Translations under genes and position numbers: made by a program
Shown here: positions 58,174-59,574 of the stretch, piece after piece
Position numbering within the stretch: the stretch's first letter is position 1
How the letters are laid out: every line of letters begins with the position of its first letter
Notes under the pieces: generated by a model
Databases searched by the model: none
What the model saw: only the letters and a program-made list of their open reading frames with translations
Told to the model about the DNA's origin: nothing
DNA from: a bacterium
GTDB lineage: Archaea > Nanoarchaeota > Nanoarchaeia > Woesearchaeales > UBA10216
NCBI GenBank assembly: GCA_024206195.1
Contig: JAAGZO010000459.1
Span: 1 to 59,574, forward strand
Direction of reading: 5' to 3'
DNA: 59,574 nucleotides

Positions 58174-58196
58174 AAAACTCGCGATAAGCGAGTTTT
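58174..58196 (-). promoter_or_regulatory. Hairpin between purQ and purE
   Basis: AAAACTCGC and GCGAGTTTT (9 bp, perfect) enclose a 5-nt loop in the 53-bp gap after the purQ stop. On the minus strand four Ts of the stem end the 3' arm, followed by GAAAC, so it is not a clean terminator. It may set the level of downstream genes or protect the mRNA. Confidence 0.5.
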
Positions 58197-58197
58197 T

Positions 58198-58962
58198 TTA
58201 CAACAGATTTTTCTTTGCATATTCAACTGCATTTTTGAATATTGCAAGTCCGTCTCCTTCTTTTATATTCTCTCTAGTCCATCTTGGATGGCTATATTGA
58301 TCTAAAAATCTTTCAGGGTGTGGCATTAAACCGAAAACATTCCCTTCTTTGTTGCATATGCCTGCAATTGATTCCATTGAACCGTTCGGATTTGCAGGAT
58401 AATCTCCTTCTTCACCTTTTGCGTTAACATATTTGAAAACAATCTGATCATTTTGCTTTATACTTTCCATGGTCTTATCATCTGCTACAAACTTTCCTTC
58501 GCCGTGTGCAATGGGAAGTTCTATTATCTCTTTCATTCCTGTTGTAAACGCACACTCTCTTCCAAGTTTCATTCTTATCCATCTGCATTCAAATTTGCTG
58601 GAGTCATTTGTAGTCAATGATGCAGTCTGCCCGCCATTTCCTGGTAGCAATCCTGTTTTAACCAACACCTGGAATCCATTGCATATTCCTATAATCAGCT
58701 TTTTGTCCTTGACAAATTTATCAAGATCTTCTTTCATTCTGTATATCATCTTGTTTGCAAGTATTTTTCCTGCTCCAAGATCGTCTCCGTATGAAAATCC
58801 GCCTGCTATGACCAGTATCTGATAATCCTTGAGGCTTTTCTTGTTGCTTATGAGCTCGTTTATGTGAATAAGGTCTGTTTTGGCCCCACTTAGCTCTAGA
58901 GCATGCATTGTTTCATAATCACAATTTGTTCCTGCGGTCCTTAAGACAACTGCTTTTACCAT
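58198..58962 (-). CDS. purQ: FGAM synthetase glutaminase subunit (PurQ)
   Basis: Provides ammonia to PurL for FGAM synthesis. The 254-residue class I glutaminase has GGFSYGDDLGAGKI, the nucleophile in IIGICNGFQVLVKTGLLPG, and the His-Glu pair in GLMPHPERFLDQ. The ATG at 58962 lies two bases after the purL stop; an in-frame GTG at 58971 lies inside purL. Together with purL and a purS presumably upstream it forms the small-subunit type enzyme. Confidence 0.94.
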   Translation of the reverse strand: MVKAVVLRTAGTNCDYETMHALELSGAKTDLIHINELISNKKSLKDYQILVIAGGFSYGDDLGAGKILANKMIYRMKEDLDKFVKDKKLIIGICNGFQVLVKTGLLPGNGGQTASLTTNDSSKFECRWIRMKLGRECAFTTGMKEIIELPIAHGEGKFVADDKTMESIKQNDQIVFKYVNAKGEEGDYPANPNGSMESIAGICNKEGNVFGLMPHPERFLDQYSHPRWTRENIKEGDGLAIFKNAVEYAKKNLL

Positions 58963-58964
58963 TT

Positions 58965-59574
58965 TTACCACTTTAGTGTTCCCTGCCAGGCCTCCTTTAG
59001 ATCTTTAATATCAGCATCAACAATCGTATACCCGTTTAAGCATTCAACCTTTAGTTTTTCATTGGTTATTTCTCCAATTTTTGCGAAAACAGTTCCTTTC
59101 ATTGCTTTTTCAAACGCCTTTCCATCTTTTACTTCAACAAGGAACCTGCTGTTTGATTCTGAAAATAGTATCTTGTCATTCCTCTTGACCTTTGTTGGGA
59201 CTTTTGTAAGATTAAGCTTCATTCCAAGGTTTCCTGAAAACGCCATCTCTGCTGCTGCAACTCCTATGCCTCCTTCTGAGCAGTCGTGGCATGCCTTTAC
59301 AATTTCATCATCCATTGCTTTTGCTAATTTTTCCATTATTTTCTTTCCTTTCTTTGCATCAACTTTTGGAACATTTAGTCCTAAATAGCCCATTGATTCA
59401 TAATAGTATGATCCTCCAAGTTCATCAAATGTTTCCCCGACTATATATACAGCATCCCCTGCGTGTTTTGCATCCATTGTAACTGCTTTTGTGACATCTC
59501 CCATTACTCCAAATGCAGATATCAGTAAAGTATCACGAATAGCTATTGTTTCTCCATTGATTACATACTCATTA
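58965..59574 (-). CDS. purL: FGAM synthetase large subunit (PurL), 3' part only
   Basis: The frame stays open to the window edge, so the visible 202 residues are the C-terminal end of a longer PurL. The part at the edge reads NEYVINGETIAIRDTLLISAFG and continues through GDAVYIVGETFDELGGSYYYE, the C-terminal AIR-synthetase-like domain with CHDCSEGGIGVAAAEMAFS. PurL adds ammonia from PurQ to FGAR. It is the first visible gene of the purine operon, and its promoter is outside the window. Confidence 0.93.
   Translation of the reverse strand, partial: NEYVINGETIAIRDTLLISAFGVMGDVTKAVTMDAKHAGDAVYIVGETFDELGGSYYYESMGYLGLNVPKVDAKKGKKIMEKLAKAMDDEIVKACHDCSEGGIGVAAAEMAFSGNLGMKLNLTKVPTKVKRNDKILFSESNSRFLVEVKDGKAFEKAMKGTVFAKIGEITNEKLKVECLNGYTIVDADIKDLKEAWQGTLKW

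Noticed and set aside
58174..58196. purQ-purE hairpin as a full transcription terminator
   Set aside because: Minus-strand T run after the stem is too short, and the downstream pur genes have no clear promoter of their own, so read-through is more likely.
58965..59504. Short stand-alone PurL fragment beginning at 59504
   Set aside because: The frame is open to the window edge and the upstream residues continue the PurL domain, so the gene is cut by the window and not truncated.
1..59574. Insertion sequences, integrases, rRNA genes and replication origin
   Set aside because: No transposase DDE or tyrosine recombinase motif, no rRNA conserved segment and no orc1/cdc6 gene or origin-box cluster was seen. 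The SWIM-like protein lacks a transposase catalytic core.

Overview
The window is A+T-rich archaeal chromosomal DNA, most likely from a DPANN archaeon (Woesearchaeota, Pacearchaeota or a related Nanoarchaeota-like lineage). The evidence is the archaeal S10-type ribosomal protein order, PCNA, Hef, HerA/Mre11, archaeal RNase P protein Rnp3, GatB, aRNase J, PurP, an intron-containing tRNA-Leu, and a single-chain primase in which PriS is joined to a PriL-like Fe-S domain, as known from Nanoarchaeum. The lineage is an inference; no rRNA gene is present to fix it. Many operon-leading genes have a TATA box centred about 25-28 nt before their ATG, so they should give leaderless mRNAs. Internal genes overlap as ATGA or carry GGAG/GGTGA ribosome-binding sites.

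Layout. 1-3.2 kb (minus): ribosomal operon L3-L4-L23-L2-S19-(L22). 3.3-11.5 kb: fused primase, HtpX-type protease, Hef, a metallo-beta-lactamase, small membrane proteins, a degenerate site-2-protease-like protein, a TraB-family protein and a PRC-barrel protein. 11.5-14.2 kb: two unrecognised proteins, one with a SWIM-like Cys/His motif and one with an internal duplication. 14.2-27.4 kb: DUF211, VIT-like membrane protein, HerA-Mre11, subtilase with a small overlapping downstream gene, GatB, Rnp3, MscS-like channel, flavin oxidoreductase, PCNA, RNase J and a PHP phosphoesterase, followed by tRNA-Leu(CAA).

27.7-33.9 kb is the most unusual part. Two tight operons converge: seven plus-strand genes and four minus-strand genes, all encoding proteins with a short basic N-terminus and one hydrophobic segment. 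Several have type IV prepilin-like (class III) signals. The plus-strand operon includes two paralogous proteins with Gly/Ala-rich C-terminal hydrophobic stretches and one protein with 16 cysteines. No assembly ATPase, platform protein or prepilin peptidase lies nearby. This is the best candidate for an undescribed surface or secretion system.

34.3-39.6 kb: a TrmB-like regulator, then a deoxynucleotide operon nrdR-nrdD-thioredoxin-like-nrdG-dut-DUF1858-ferredoxin, with two NrdR-box-like sites 32 bp apart in its leader. An IscU scaffold gene faces it. Class III ribonucleotide reductase, ferredoxin and IscU suggest anaerobic life.

40-51.4 kb: a surface-anchored protein, MEMO1 homologue, FemAB/GNAT-like transferase, N-formylglutamate-amidohydrolase-like protein, Lrp and PhoU-type regulators, a membrane-TPR-kinase-like protein, a Cys-repeat lipoprotein flanked by a 16-bp direct repeat, an ICMT-like methyltransferase, and three linked coiled-coil/proline-rich genes.

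51.4-59.6 kb (minus): purine operon purL-purQ-purE-purC-purB-purP-purP-guaA. Its unusual points are a duplicated PurE, tandem PurP paralogues, and a hairpin between purQ and purE. The organism appears able to make purines de novo, which many DPANN archaea cannot.
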